The notes: a model not told the origin generated them from the sequence alone. 64,000 nucleotides of DNA from Ilyobacter polytropus DSM 2926 (GCF_000165505.1 NC_014632.1:1860001-1924000), one strand, 5' to 3'; shown: positions 9,622 to 24,061, counted from the first letter of the stretch. Translations and numbers: made by a program.

Positions 9622-9972
9622 CTACATGTTACGGGTGATTACAAGATTTACACCTGTTCCAAAAATATCCTCAGCTATTACATCACCCATTTTTACCGGT
9701 CCCTTTGCTGATATACTGTTTATCAGTTCCATGCATTTTACATTTAGTTCCTTTGGTATTGCTCCGTCTGTTTTTACAGGAACTCTGTTATGCAGTCCGT
9801 CTGTTATCTTTATCGTAGAAGTTATTACTCTTGTAGGTGCTGTAAGCTCTACAAATCCATATTTTTCTCCTCTAGGACATAGATTCCCTGTCACTTTATA
9901 ATCATTTTCTACATCTACTTCCAAGTGACATCCCATAGGACACACTATACAAATCAATTCTTTTTTCATCAA
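9622..9972 (-). CDS. DUF1667 cysteine-motif protein, copy A2
   Basis: Identical in sequence to the 116-residue protein at 3373-3723, with ICIVCPMGC and NLCPRG cysteines. It is the last gene of the copy 2 triad, 20 bases after the oxidoreductase and directly before its terminator. The same inference applies: a probable iron-sulfur or electron-transfer partner of the G3P-oxidising flavoproteins. Confidence 0.85.
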   Translation of the reverse strand: MMKKELICIVCPMGCHLEVDVENDYKVTGNLCPRGEKYGFVELTAPTRVITSTIKITDGLHNRVPVKTDGAIPKELNVKCMELINSISAKGPVKMGDVIAEDIFGTGVNLVITRNM

Positions 9973-9991
9973 ATATTCACCTTCCTTTTCC

Positions 9992-11251
9992 TTACTTAAC
10001 TTCAGCTATTGATACCTTTAATTCGTCTCCGATTATTTTATCAAGTATTTTTTTAGGTAATATTATTTTCTCCATCTCTCCTGGAGCAAGATGTTTTTTA
10101 GTGAGGGATACAAGAGTCTGATCTCCGTCTTTTACCTCTAATTTTACATCTCTGTAGACATTATTTACTCTCATAAATATTTCTAATTTATCATCTATAT
10201 TTTCAAGTCTGATTTTCTGTGGAACAGTATAACTAACTCCAAAGTCAGCCTTAACTTTTTTGTATACATCACTCTGTTTTACATTTCCGCTTATATATTT
10301 TGCGGCAGCTTTTCCTGCTCTTCTAGATTCTGCGCTCACAAAGTCTACAAGGTCATGTACGTGTACTACGTTTCCGCATGCAAATATTCCTGGAACACTT
10401 GTTTCCATTAGTTCATTTACAATAGGTCCCGAAGTTCTCTGATCTATATCTATTTTTGCAGTTCTAGAAAGTTCATTTTCAGGTATTAGTCCCACTGAAA
10501 GTAAAAGAGTGTCACAATCATAATTTATCTCAGTTCCAGGAATAGGTCTTCTGTTGGCATCTACCTTAGCTACAGTTATCCCCTCGACTCTCTCTTTTCC
10601 CTTTATATTTGTTACAGTGTGGCTAAGTAAAAGTGGTATGTCATAGTCCTCTAGACACTGTACTATATTTCTTGTAAGTCCTCCTGAGAAAGGCATAAGT
10701 TCAACCACTGCCTCTACCTTAGCACCTTCTAGAGTCATTCTTCTGGCCATTATTAGACCTATATCTCCCGATCCCAAGATTACTACTTTTTTACCTACCA
10801 TGTAACCTTCCATGTTTATGAATCTCTGAGCGGCTCCTGCTGTAAATACTCCTGCAGGTCTGTCTCCAGGTATAGAGATCGCTCCTCTTGTTCTCTCTCT
10901 GCATCCCATGGCCATTATTATAGCTTCAGCCTCAACTTCCATATATCCGTCTACAGTATTTATCAGTTGAAGCTTTTTACTGTTATCCATATGCAGTACC
11001 ATAGTATCTAGTTTATATTCTATCCCTAGTTCCATCATTTGATTTATGAATCTCTGGGCATATTCAGGTCCTGTAAGTTCCTCTTTAAATTCATGAAGTC
11101 CGAAACCATTATGAATACACTGCTGTAAAATTCCGCCTAATTCTTTATCTCTCTCTATTACCAATATATCTTTTACTCCGTTATTCTTTGCCTCTATTGC
11201 CGCTGCAAGACCAGCTGGTCCTCCTCCTATAACTACAAGCTCACGTTTCAT
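9992..11251 (-). CDS. FAD/NAD(P)-dependent oxidoreductase of the glycerol cluster, copy 2
   Basis: 419 residues, identical to the product at 3743-5002, with the N-terminal GGGPAGLAAA FAD motif and the central ILGSGDIGLIMARR NAD(P) motif. It lies 14 bases after the dehydrogenase-like gene of copy 2. Likely electron-transfer partner in anaerobic G3P oxidation; an unrelated physiological acceptor cannot be excluded. Confidence 0.85.
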   Translation of the reverse strand: MKRELVVIGGGPAGLAAAIEAKNNGVKDILVIERDKELGGILQQCIHNGFGLHEFKEELTGPEYAQRFINQMMELGIEYKLDTMVLHMDNSKKLQLINTVDGYMEVEAEAIIMAMGCRERTRGAISIPGDRPAGVFTAGAAQRFINMEGYMVGKKVVILGSGDIGLIMARRMTLEGAKVEAVVELMPFSGGLTRNIVQCLEDYDIPLLLSHTVTNIKGKERVEGITVAKVDANRRPIPGTEINYDCDTLLLSVGLIPENELSRTAKIDIDQRTSGPIVNELMETSVPGIFACGNVVHVHDLVDFVSAESRRAGKAAAKYISGNVKQSDVYKKVKADFGVSYTVPQKIRLENIDDKLEIFMRVNNVYRDVKLEVKDGDQTLVSLTKKHLAPGEMEKIILPKKILDKIIGDELKVSIAEVK

Positions 11252-11265
11252 TATATAATACCTCC

Positions 11266-12693
11266 CTATTTCGTTTCCCCTGTTAGGATGTAAGAGTTCT
11301 TCTTATCCAAAACAACTTCTTCCAAGCTTACATTCAGTTCTCTTGCCAATATCTCTTGAACTCTCGGACCGCAGAATCCTCCCTGACATCTTCCCATACC
11401 AGGTCTGCATCTCTTCTTAACTCCGTCTACAGTTCTTGCTCCTACTTTTCTATGAATAGAGCTTACTATTTCACCCTCAGTTATATTCTCACATCTGCAT
11501 ATTACTCTTCCATACTGTGGATTTTCTTTTATCAGTTCTTTTTTCTCTTCTGCATTTAGTTCCATAAATATTATCTGCTCTCTTTTAGGATTGAAGTCTG
11601 ATTTTTCTTTTACTTCTCCTAATTTTTCTACCGCCATCTTAGCAACGTCAAGTCCAATAGCAGGCGCCGCAGAAAGTCCTGGAGATTTTATACCGGCCAC
11701 ATCAAAGAATAGTGGCGCACCAGGTGCTTCCTCTATTATGAAGTCTCCCCTGTCTCCTTCAGCTCTAAGCCCTGCAAAACTTCTTATTGACTCTCTGAAG
11801 TGAATTCCAGGAACAGATTTTACTGCATGCTCCTTTACAAATTCAAGTTGTTCTGTAGTTGTAGAGATATCATCTCTGTCATCCATATCCTGCGCGTCAG
11901 GTCCTAACAATAGGTTCCCGTGAACTGTAGGAGTTACCAGTATTCCTTTTCCAAGTTCTGTTGGACACTGGAATATTACCTGCCCTACAAGTTCTCCCTG
12001 TGTCTTATCCATTACAAAGTACTGACCTCTTCTAGGTTTTATCTTAAAAGTTTCTTCAGATACCATGTTGTGGATTTTATCTGCATAAACTCCAGAAGCA
12101 TTTATTACTACCTTTGCCTCAAAGTTTCTTTCTTGAGTTATTATTCTGTATCCTGTTTCTAGCTTTTCTATATCAACAACGTCTTGATTTAATTCTATAT
12201 TCACACCATTTTCTGCTGCATTTTCAAGCATCGCTATAGTCAGTTCCCAAGGTCCTACAATCCCTGCTGTTTTAGCGTGAAGAGCTGCTACTACCTCATC
12301 ACTTATGTTTGGTTCTAGCTTTTTTATCTCATCTTTTTCTAATAATTCCATTTCAGGTATATTATTTACGATTCCTCTTTTATACAGTAAATCTAAGTGT
12401 TCTCTTTCCTCTTCAGAAAAGGCAAGAACCAAAGATCCGCATCTCTCAAAAGGAACAGACAGCTCATCGCATATTTTATCAAACATGGCATTTCCAAGAG
12501 CGTTGTATTTTGCCATAAGTGTTCCCTCATGAGCATCATATCCAGCATGTACAATCGCAGAATTTGCCTTTGTTGTTCCGTTCGACACATCATTTTCTTT
12601 TTCTATAACTACTACATTCAGGTCATATTTAGAAAGCTCCCTAGCAACAGAAGCACCTATAACCCCAGCCCCAATTATCGCAACATCATACAT
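11266..12693 (-). CDS. Glycerol-3-phosphate dehydrogenase-like FAD protein with BFD iron-sulfur domain, copy 2
   Basis: 475 residues, identical to the product at 5017-6444: an N-terminal DAO/FAD domain and a C-terminal [2Fe-2S] BFD-like domain with CRCE and RCQGGFC. It has its own promoter and leader terminator within the duplicated block, so both copies should respond in the same way. With GlpK2 and GlpF2 it completes the route glycerol to G3P to dihydroxyacetone phosphate. Confidence 0.88.
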   Translation of the reverse strand: MYDVAIIGAGVIGASVARELSKYDLNVVVIEKENDVSNGTTKANSAIVHAGYDAHEGTLMAKYNALGNAMFDKICDELSVPFERCGSLVLAFSEEEREHLDLLYKRGIVNNIPEMELLEKDEIKKLEPNISDEVVAALHAKTAGIVGPWELTIAMLENAAENGVNIELNQDVVDIEKLETGYRIITQERNFEAKVVINASGVYADKIHNMVSEETFKIKPRRGQYFVMDKTQGELVGQVIFQCPTELGKGILVTPTVHGNLLLGPDAQDMDDRDDISTTTEQLEFVKEHAVKSVPGIHFRESIRSFAGLRAEGDRGDFIIEEAPGAPLFFDVAGIKSPGLSAAPAIGLDVAKMAVEKLGEVKEKSDFNPKREQIIFMELNAEEKKELIKENPQYGRVICRCENITEGEIVSSIHRKVGARTVDGVKKRCRPGMGRCQGGFCGPRVQEILARELNVSLEEVVLDKKNSYILTGETK

Positions 12694-12760
12694 ATCTCTT
12701 CTACCTCCCTAATAAATAACTACATTCAAGGATCTTTATCTAAGAAAGAATACCAGATCA

Positions 12761-12813
12761 ATAAAAAATGCCAAGTAAACAGGAAGGTACAATGGTACCC
12801 CTGCATACTTGGC
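12761..12813 (-). promoter_or_regulatory. Leader terminator before the G3P dehydrogenase-like gene, copy 2 (GlpP target candidate)
   Basis: Same hairpin and T-rich tail as at 6512-6564 (stem GCCAAGTA/TACTTGGC at 12770-12813), between promoter and start codon, preceded by the purine-rich stretch GAGAGATTATGAGA. Confidence 0.65.
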
Positions 12814-12852
12814 TCTCATAATCTCTCTTGCCTTTATTATGTTCTTTTTTAT

Positions 12853-12880
12853 ATTATACTATTCTTTTGCTCACAGTCAA
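12853..12880 (-). promoter_or_regulatory. Promoter of the G3P dehydrogenase-like operon, copy 2
   Basis: TTGACT and TATAAT with a 16-base spacer, the exact counterpart of 6604-6631. Confidence 0.75.
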
Positions 12881-12932
12881 TGTTTTTTTATCTTTAAATT
12901 TCCTAAGGCATAAAAACCAAGTTCTGTTTAGA

Positions 12933-14444
<1,512 letters not shown>

Positions 14445-14487
14445 TTAACTTGACCTCCCAGAATTTTTTGATGTAAAAATCAGCCGA

Positions 14488-14531
14488 ATTATCAAATGTT
14501 AATATAAAAACACCGTAAATAATTTGATAAT
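14488..14531. repeat. Inverted repeat between glpF2 and glpK2
   Basis: Perfect 10-base arms ATTATCAAAT (14488-14497) and ATTTGATAAT (14522-14531) around a 24-base AT-rich loop. Present only in the copy 2 intergenic region. It is not followed by a T run, so it is more likely an mRNA stability/processing hairpin or operator than a terminator. Confidence 0.6.
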
Positions 14532-14581
14532 GAACCTCTTTATATCTTTAAAACCTTTATTTTTATCTTTAAAATATCAGA

Positions 14582-15301
14582 TTAACTCCAAACAGCTAAG
14601 CAGGCCGCATATAACTGTGCCCCTATAATTCCTCCTACAATAGGAGCCACTACAGGAATCCATGCATAAGCCCAGTCAGAATCTCTCTTTCCTTTTATAG
14701 GAAGTAATGCATGAGCTATTCTAGGTCCCAAATCTCTTGCTGGGTTTATAGCGTATCCTGTCGGTCCTCCAAGACTTAGACCAAGTGACCATACAAGTAT
14801 ACCTACAAGTAAGGCAGCCATAGGTCCTACATTGTTATTTCCGTTTGTTATTCCTAATACACCCATAACCAGCATAGCAGAACCGATTATCTCAGTTGTT
14901 GCATTCCATTTAGCTCCGCTTATTGCAGGACCTGTAGAAAAAGTAGCAAGTTTACCGTCTGCATCTTCTGTTTCGTCATAATGTTGTTTATATGTCAGAT
15001 ATACAAGTACTCCTCCAGTAAATGCCCCGGCTACCTGAGCCGCTATATATCCAGGAACCATTCCCCAGTCAAATGCACCTATAGTTGCAAGTGCTACTGT
15101 CACCGCAGGATTGATGTGAGCTCCACTTACCCATCCTGTCACGTATACTGCCACTGCCACTGCAAATCCCCATCCTGCTGTGATAACTATCCAACCACTG
15201 TTGTTACCCTTACTCTTGTTTAGAACCACATTTGCAACCACTCCGTTACCAAGTAATATCAGGATCATCGTACCTATAAACTCTGCTAAATAAACTCCCA
15301 T
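14582..15301 (-). CDS. glpF: Glycerol uptake facilitator (aquaglyceroporin), copy 2
   Basis: 239-residue MIP-family channel with HINPAV and GYAINPARDLGPR. It differs from GlpF1 at roughly one residue in nine, concentrated outside the pore motifs; for example the C terminus is QLYAACLAVWS against NIYMICLSVWS. An AGGAGGAGTG ribosome-binding site precedes the ATG. It is the first gene after a good promoter and a leader with a terminator/antiterminator arrangement. It probably supplies glycerol to GlpK2; whether the two channels differ in substrate range (glycerol, other polyols) cannot be told from the sequence. Confidence 0.96.
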   Translation of the reverse strand: MGVYLAEFIGTMILILLGNGVVANVVLNKSKGNNSGWIVITAGWGFAVAVAVYVTGWVSGAHINPAVTVALATIGAFDWGMVPGYIAAQVAGAFTGGVLVYLTYKQHYDETEDADGKLATFSTGPAISGAKWNATTEIIGSAMLVMGVLGITNGNNNVGPMAALLVGILVWSLGLSLGGPTGYAINPARDLGPRIAHALLPIKGKRDSDWAYAWIPVVAPIVGGIIGAQLYAACLAVWS

Positions 15302-15340
15302 TTCATCACTCCTCCTGTTTTTTTATATGCATTTTTACAA

Positions 15341-15409
15341 ATAAAAAAACCACAAAAATTCAGACACCCAAAGTGCCGTCCTCTTGTAGTTTCTCCATTC
15401 TCCTACTAC
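15341..15409 (-). promoter_or_regulatory. Terminator/antiterminator leader of glpF2 (GlpP target candidate)
   Basis: On the minus strand, GTAGT (15405-15409) can pair with ACTAC (15386-15390) around the purine-rich loop AGGAGAATGGAGAA. The same ACTAC also starts ACTACAA (15384-15390), which can pair with TTGTGGT (15349-15355), followed by TTTTTTAT. The two pairings are mutually exclusive, as expected for an antitermination switch. The loop resembles the GAGA-rich stretch before the G3P dehydrogenase leader terminators. A role for GlpP is inference. Confidence 0.55.
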
Positions 15410-15510
15410 ATATATTATTTTAAAATTCCAATTCCAAAAAAATTAAATGTCCACTTTTAAAAAGCTTTAGATCTTTTTTTAGTCATAATGTGGTCATTCC
15501 TTACACTTTT

Positions 15511-15539
15511 ATGTTATTACACTTTGCTGCTATTGTCAA
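15511..15539 (-). promoter_or_regulatory. Promoter of the glpF2-glpK2 transcript
   Basis: TTGACA (15534-15539) and TAACAT (15511-15516) on the minus strand with a 17-base spacer. It gives a leader of about 200 bases before glpF2. The 402-base gap 15302-15703 thus holds this promoter, the switch-like leader, the AAGTGGACA motif near 15455 and the glpP terminator. Confidence 0.7.
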
Positions 15540-15647
15540 TGAAACAAGTTAAAAATATTTTTTTCACTTTGATTTCTTATATATCTTCTAGACTGCAACC
15601 CCTGGTATCTCTCTATTCGATCAAAAATAGAAAATAATATAATTTCA

Positions 15648-15681
15648 AAATAAAAAGACGAAGTTCAAGAAACCTCGCCTT
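15648..15681 (-). terminator. Terminator after glpP
   Basis: Stem AAGGCGAGGTT / AACTTCGTCTT (11 pairs with G-U wobbles, 15655-15681) followed by TTTTATTTT on the minus strand, 22 bases past the glpP stop. Confidence 0.75.
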
Positions 15682-15703
15682 AATAATATAATCATATTTT
15701 TGA

Positions 15704-16270
15704 CTATACATCCCATAGTTGTGTTTTGGTCGTGGACACCCCAGAAGCTCCAGCTCCAAGAGCATTCATTATATCTTCTTTATCAGTTATCAAGCCCCCT
15801 GCTATTACAGGAAGATTTAGTTCGTTCGAAAGTCTTTTTATTATCTTTGGCATAAGTCCCGGCAGTATTTCCACTGCATCAGGTTTTGTTTCTCTAGCAT
15901 ATTTCAGACTGTTTTCCAAAGATATCGAATCCAAAAGAAAAAATCTCTGGATTACTCTTACATTTAGTTTTTTAGCGGTTTTAATCAAGTTGTATTTAGT
16001 GCTTATTATTCCATCTAATTCCGTATTTTTTATAAGATATTCCAAAGCGTATGTAGAATGAGACAAGCCCTCCACTAAATCTGCATGTACAAAAACAATT
16101 TTACCTTTCTCCTTGAGCTCTTCCACCATGCCTTTTATATTAAACAAATTTGATGTAAGTATAAATACAATTTCACTTTCTTCCATTAGAGCCTTTTGAA
16201 ATCCTTTCTCGTCCTTTATTGCCGGTATCACAGGATTTCTTTCAAGTATTTCTTTGATAAAATTTGACAT
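15704..16270 (-). CDS. glpP: Glycerol-3-phosphate-responsive antiterminator
   Basis: RNA-binding regulator which, in Bacillus subtilis, binds G3P and allows transcription through leader terminators of glycerol genes. The chosen ATG at 16270 follows a strong AAGGAGG site; an upstream in-frame ATG at 16291 lies before that site and is rejected. The product has 188 residues, the family length. Recognisable stretches are NPVIPAIKD near the N terminus, VFVHADLVEGLS near the middle and PDAVEILPGLMPKII plus PVIAGGLI in the TIM-barrel-like C-terminal half. It sits directly upstream of the duplicated glycerol genes, whose leaders carry terminator hairpins. Confidence 0.93.
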   Translation of the reverse strand: MSNFIKEILERNPVIPAIKDEKGFQKALMEESEIVFILTSNLFNIKGMVEELKEKGKIVFVHADLVEGLSHSTYALEYLIKNTELDGIISTKYNLIKTAKKLNVRVIQRFFLLDSISLENSLKYARETKPDAVEILPGLMPKIIKRLSNELNLPVIAGGLITDKEDIMNALGAGASGVSTTKTQLWDV

Positions 16271-16395
16271 ATATTCCTCCTTAAAAAACAAGTAATTCTT
16301 ACAAAACTAAAGAGATTTTTACTCATTAATTTTGTGTAGAAATAATACCTTCACTTAATTATAACACTGAATATCCTTTATTATAAGTCTAAAAT

Positions 16396-16424
16396 AAAAA
16401 GTAGAGGAGTTGCCTCTACTTTTT
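16396..16424 (-). terminator. Terminator after the NfnA-NfnB fusion gene
   Basis: Perfect 12-base stem AAAAAGTAGAGG / CCTCTACTTTTT with a 5-base loop, 42 bases past the stop codon. The stem itself supplies T runs in both directions. Confidence 0.85.
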
Positions 16425-16466
16425 AACTTGTATATTCATGAAATTATCACAAAACTTTTATAAAAA

Positions 16467-18773
16467 CTATTTTTTCCTATTTTTCTCCAAATATACCTCT
16501 ATTTCAGCTGCTGCTTTTTTTCCAGCTTCCATAGCTAGAATTACCGTAGCTGCACCTGTTACTGCATCTCCACCGGCATATACACCTTCTCTCGAGGTTC
16601 TGTAGCTTCCCTCTTCTGTAGCTATACAGTTCCATTTGTTTATATCAAGACCCTCAGTTGTAGACGGTATCAAAGTATTCGGTTTAGTTCCTATGGCCAT
16701 TATAACGCTGTCCACTTCCATCACAAATTCAGATCCTTCTATTTCTACAGGTCTTCTTCTTCCTGATTGGTCAGCCTCTCTTAGTTCCATTCTGACACAC
16801 CTCATCCCTTCCACTGCTCCTGTAGAATCAACAATTATTTCTACTGGATTTACAAGGACATCCATTATTACGCCTTCCTCTTTTGCATGGTGTACCTCTT
16901 CTACCCTGGCAGGTAGTTCAGACTCACTTCTCCTGTAGACTATGTGAGTTTCAGCACCTAGTCTGGCTGCAGTTCTGGCTCCATCCATGGCCACATTTCC
17001 TCCACCGACTACGGCACATTTTTTTCCCACAGCGACAGGAGTCATATAATCAGTTTTATGTGCCTTCATCAGATTTACTCTCGTTAGGAATTCATTTGCA
17101 GAAAATACTCCATTTGCATTTTCACCTGGAATCCCCATAAAGTTTGGAAGTCCTGCACCGCTTCCTATAAATACGGCACTGTAACCCTCTTTTTCCATTA
17201 AATTATCTATGGTGAACGTTTTTCCGATCACTGCGTTTGTTACTATCTCTACTCCTAGTTTTTTTACATTATCTATCTCTTTTTGTACCACTTTTTCTTT
17301 AGGTAATCTAAACTCTGGTATACCGTAAGTCAATACTCCACCAGCTTCATGTAATGCCTCAAAAACTGTTACTTTGTAACCCAATTTTGCTAGTTCACTA
17401 GCTGCTGCAAGACCTGCAGGTCCACTTCCGACTACGGCCACTTTTTCAGGCTTTTCCTCTGCCTGATCAGCCTTTGTTCCATGCATTAAAGCATAGTCTC
17501 CAACAAATTTTTCTAATTTACCTATTGATACAGGTTCTCCTTTTATTCCAACTATACATTTAGCTTCACATTGGGATTCCTGTGGACATACTCTTCCACA
17601 TATTGCAGGGAAACACGAACTTTCAAATATTATTTTGGCAGCCTCATCTATGTTTGATTTTTTTAGCTCCTGTATAAATCCAGGTATATTTATTGATACA
17701 GGACACCCCTCTATACACCTGGCATTTTTACAATTCAGACATCTTTCTGCCTCACATATGGCCTCTTCTAGAGTGTAACCTGTACACACCTCTTCAAAGT
17801 TCTTAACTCTTATTTCAGGGGCTAGGGAGTGTGCTATAACTCTTTTTTTCTTGTCTCTTTCTACCGGTTGTTCTTCATTATGGTCATGACATCCGCATCC
17901 GCCGTGGTGATGTTCGTGCCCACTTTCATGATCCTCTTTTTCTAGGACCTTTCTACCTTCTTCACTTTTGTACATTCTCTGCCTTCTCATAGCCTCATCA
18001 AAGTCCACTTGATGTCCATCAAATTCAGGACCGTCTACACAGGCAAATTTAACCTCATCACCTATTGTTACACGACATGCTCCGCACATTCCCGTTCCGT
18101 CAACCATCAGTGGGTTCAAGCTGACAATTGTAGGTATGTTGTATTCCTTGGTTTTAATTGCTGCAAACTTCATCATTATCATAGGTCCTATTGCAACAAC
18201 CTCATCATATTTTTTCCCCTCTTTTTCTACTAACTGCTCTAAAAGGTCGGTTACCTTTCCGTGTACTCCGTAACTTCCGTCATCAGTACAGATATAGAGG
18301 TTCTTAGATACTTCTTTAAACTCATCTTCTAATATAAGTGTATCTGCACTTCTAGTCCCTATTATTACATCTACATCTATGTTATTCTCTTTCATCCATT
18401 TTACTTGTGGATATACAGGTGCAGTTCCTACTCCCCCTGCTATAAAAAGAAACTTCTTTTTCTTTAATTTATCTATATCTTCATTTACAAATTCACTTTC
18501 ATGTCCTAGAGGTCCTGCTACATCTATAAAATAATCCCCTTCGTTCATTTGAGCCATGCTTTGAGTACTTTGTCCAAGCACTTGAAAAACAATAGTTACA
18601 ATACCTTGTTCTCTGTTGTAATCACAAACTGTAAGAGGGATTCTCTCACCTTTTTCCTCATTTCTGACTATAAGGAAATGTCCTGGCTTAGCCGAGTTAG
18701 CTAGAGCTGGAGCATATATGTCCATCAGGTATATGTTTTCAGTTAGTTTCCTTTTTTTCTTTATTTCAAACAT
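16467..18773 (-). CDS. Fused NADH-dependent reduced ferredoxin:NADP oxidoreductase (NfnA-NfnB fusion)
   Basis: 768 residues joining two normally separate subunits. Residues 1-280 form a ferredoxin-NADP reductase-like unit with AGGVGTAPVYPQ and [2Fe-2S] cysteines C230, C233, C245. Residues 311-768 form a GltD-like unit with N-terminal cluster cysteines (RCLNCKNARCIEGCP), an FAD fold (VVGSGPAGLAAASELA) and an NADPH fold (VVGGGNVAMDGART). The separate NfnAB complex performs electron-bifurcating transhydrogenation between NADH, ferredoxin and NADPH. The linker at 281-310 is rich in His and Cys (HEHHH, GGCGCHDH). A GltD/SudA-type activity is the alternative. Monocistronic, with an AGGGGGAAC ribosome-binding site. 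Confidence 0.88.
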   Translation of the reverse strand: MFEIKKKRKLTENIYLMDIYAPALANSAKPGHFLIVRNEEKGERIPLTVCDYNREQGIVTIVFQVLGQSTQSMAQMNEGDYFIDVAGPLGHESEFVNEDIDKLKKKKFLFIAGGVGTAPVYPQVKWMKENNIDVDVIIGTRSADTLILEDEFKEVSKNLYICTDDGSYGVHGKVTDLLEQLVEKEGKKYDEVVAIGPMIMMKFAAIKTKEYNIPTIVSLNPLMVDGTGMCGACRVTIGDEVKFACVDGPEFDGHQVDFDEAMRRQRMYKSEEGRKVLEKEDHESGHEHHHGGCGCHDHNEEQPVERDKKKRVIAHSLAPEIRVKNFEEVCTGYTLEEAICEAERCLNCKNARCIEGCPVSINIPGFIQELKKSNIDEAAKIIFESSCFPAICGRVCPQESQCEAKCIVGIKGEPVSIGKLEKFVGDYALMHGTKADQAEEKPEKVAVVGSGPAGLAAASELAKLGYKVTVFEALHEAGGVLTYGIPEFRLPKEKVVQKEIDNVKKLGVEIVTNAVIGKTFTIDNLMEKEGYSAVFIGSGAGLPNFMGIPGENANGVFSANEFLTRVNLMKAHKTDYMTPVAVGKKCAVVGGGNVAMDGARTAARLGAETHIVYRRSESELPARVEEVHHAKEEGVIMDVLVNPVEIIVDSTGAVEGMRCVRMELREADQSGRRRPVEIEGSEFVMEVDSVIMAIGTKPNTLIPSTTEGLDINKWNCIATEEGSYRTSREGVYAGGDAVTGAATVILAMEAGKKAAAEIEVYLEKNRKK

Positions 18774-18888
18774 TGTGTTCCCCCTATTTTTATTTTTTAT
18801 GAAAAGTATACCCCTATACCTTTTTTTCTTATACTTGTAGCCTTATTTTACATTCCTTTATTGAAAACATTTATTTTTATTAGTTAAA

Positions 18889-18917
18889 ATTATATCACAA
18901 TATCTCTGGTTTGACCA
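18889..18917 (-). promoter_or_regulatory. Probable promoter of the NfnA-NfnB fusion gene
   Basis: TATAAT (18889-18894) with TGGTCA (18912-18917) 17 bases upstream on the minus strand; the -10 is perfect, the -35 weak. About 115 bases before the start codon. Confidence 0.5.
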
Positions 18918-18972
18918 CTTTTAAAAGCTGAAAGAGCATTTGATTTTATAAAAAGTCCAAAAAATAAAAAAA

Positions 18973-19048
18973 TGGCGCTTCCAGCTGGACTCGAACCAGC
19001 GACAACGCGATTAACAGTCGCGCGCTCTACCAACTGAGCTATGGAAGC
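18973..19048 (-). tRNA. tRNA-Asn (anticodon GTT)
   Basis: 76-base cloverleaf with encoded CCA: acceptor GCTTCCA/TGGAAGC, D-arm GCTC...GAGC, anticodon loop CTGTTAA, T-arm GCTGG TTCGAGT CCAGC. It follows 5S rRNA by 13 bases, so it is the last gene of the rRNA operon. A T-rich tract lies directly downstream. Confidence 0.97.
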
Positions 19049-19061
19049 ACATATTTAAAAG

Positions 19062-19179
19062 CTTGGCAAGTACCTATCCTCCCAGAGGGCTGCCCCTCAA
19101 GTACTTTCAGCGTATGCAGGCTTAACTTCTGGGTTCGGAATGTGACCAGGTGTACCCCTACAGCTATTCTCACCAAGCT
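19062..19179 (-). rRNA. rrf: 5S ribosomal RNA
   Basis: About 118 bases with the conserved segment CACCTGGTCACATTCCGAAC and terminal stem CTTGG(T/C)... closing with GCCAAGC. Lies between 23S rRNA and tRNA-Asn. Ends are estimated from the terminal stem. Confidence 0.92.
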
Positions 19180-19224
19180 GTTATCAACATTTATATATTG
19201 ATATCATATTCTTTTGTCTGTCAT

Positions 19225-19248
19225 GGACATTCAAAACTATATAGTAGA
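19225..19248 (-). other. 3' half of the 23S processing stem
   Basis: This 24-base segment is complementary to 22285-22308 (TCTACTATATAGT paired with ACTATATAGTAGA, then an internal mismatch, then AATGTCC with GGACATT). The two flank 23S rRNA and would form the RNase III processing helix. Confidence 0.75.
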
Positions 19249-19251
19249 TTT

Positions 19252-22183
<2,932 letters not shown>

Positions 22184-22284
22184 AATTGTTCATCAGCTAA
22201 CTCTCTTTCTTGACAATTTTTACTTCGAATGAAATAAATTCATCCTCGAAAATTTCGTCAGAAAAAAAATTTTATGTTGATTTC

Positions 22285-22308
22285 TCTACTATATAGTTTC
22301 CAATGTCC
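22285..22308 (-). other. 5' half of the 23S processing stem
   Basis: Partner of 19225-19248; together they bracket 23S rRNA with about 22 pairs. Confidence 0.75.
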
Positions 22309-22321
22309 ATACATAAAAAAA

Positions 22322-22397
22322 TGGTGGAGATAAGCGGAGTCGAACCGCTGACCTTCGCAGTGCAAGTGCGACGCTCTCCCAACTGAGCTATATCCCC
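22322..22397 (-). tRNA. tRNA-Ala (anticodon TGC)
   Basis: 76 bases with encoded CCA, anticodon stem-loop TCGCA CTTGCAC TGCGA, acceptor GGGGATA. Located in the 16S-23S spacer, 7 bases from tRNA-Ile, the classical arrangement. Confidence 0.97.
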
Positions 22398-22404
22398 ATA
22401 CCTA

Positions 22405-22481
22405 TGGTGCGTTCGAGTGGACTCGAACCACCGACCTCACGCTTATCAGGCGTGTGCTCTAACCACCTGAGCTACGAACGC
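22405..22481 (-). tRNA. tRNA-Ile (anticodon GAT)
   Basis: 77 bases with encoded CCA, anticodon stem-loop CACGC CTGATAA GCGTG, acceptor GCGTTCG. First of the two spacer tRNAs after 16S rRNA. Confidence 0.97.
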
Positions 22482-22507
22482 GTTTTAGTAATGAGAACAC
22501 TACCAAA

Positions 22508-22520
22508 TAAATAGAGAAGG
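22508..22520 (-). other. 3' half of the 16S processing stem
   Basis: CCTTCTCTATTTA on the minus strand is perfectly complementary to TAAATAGAGAAGG in the rRNA leader at 24156-24168. The pair brackets 16S rRNA as in RNase III processing. Confidence 0.7.
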
Positions 22521-22535
22521 TCGTCTGTGCTCCTT

Positions 22536-24061
<1,526 letters not shown>

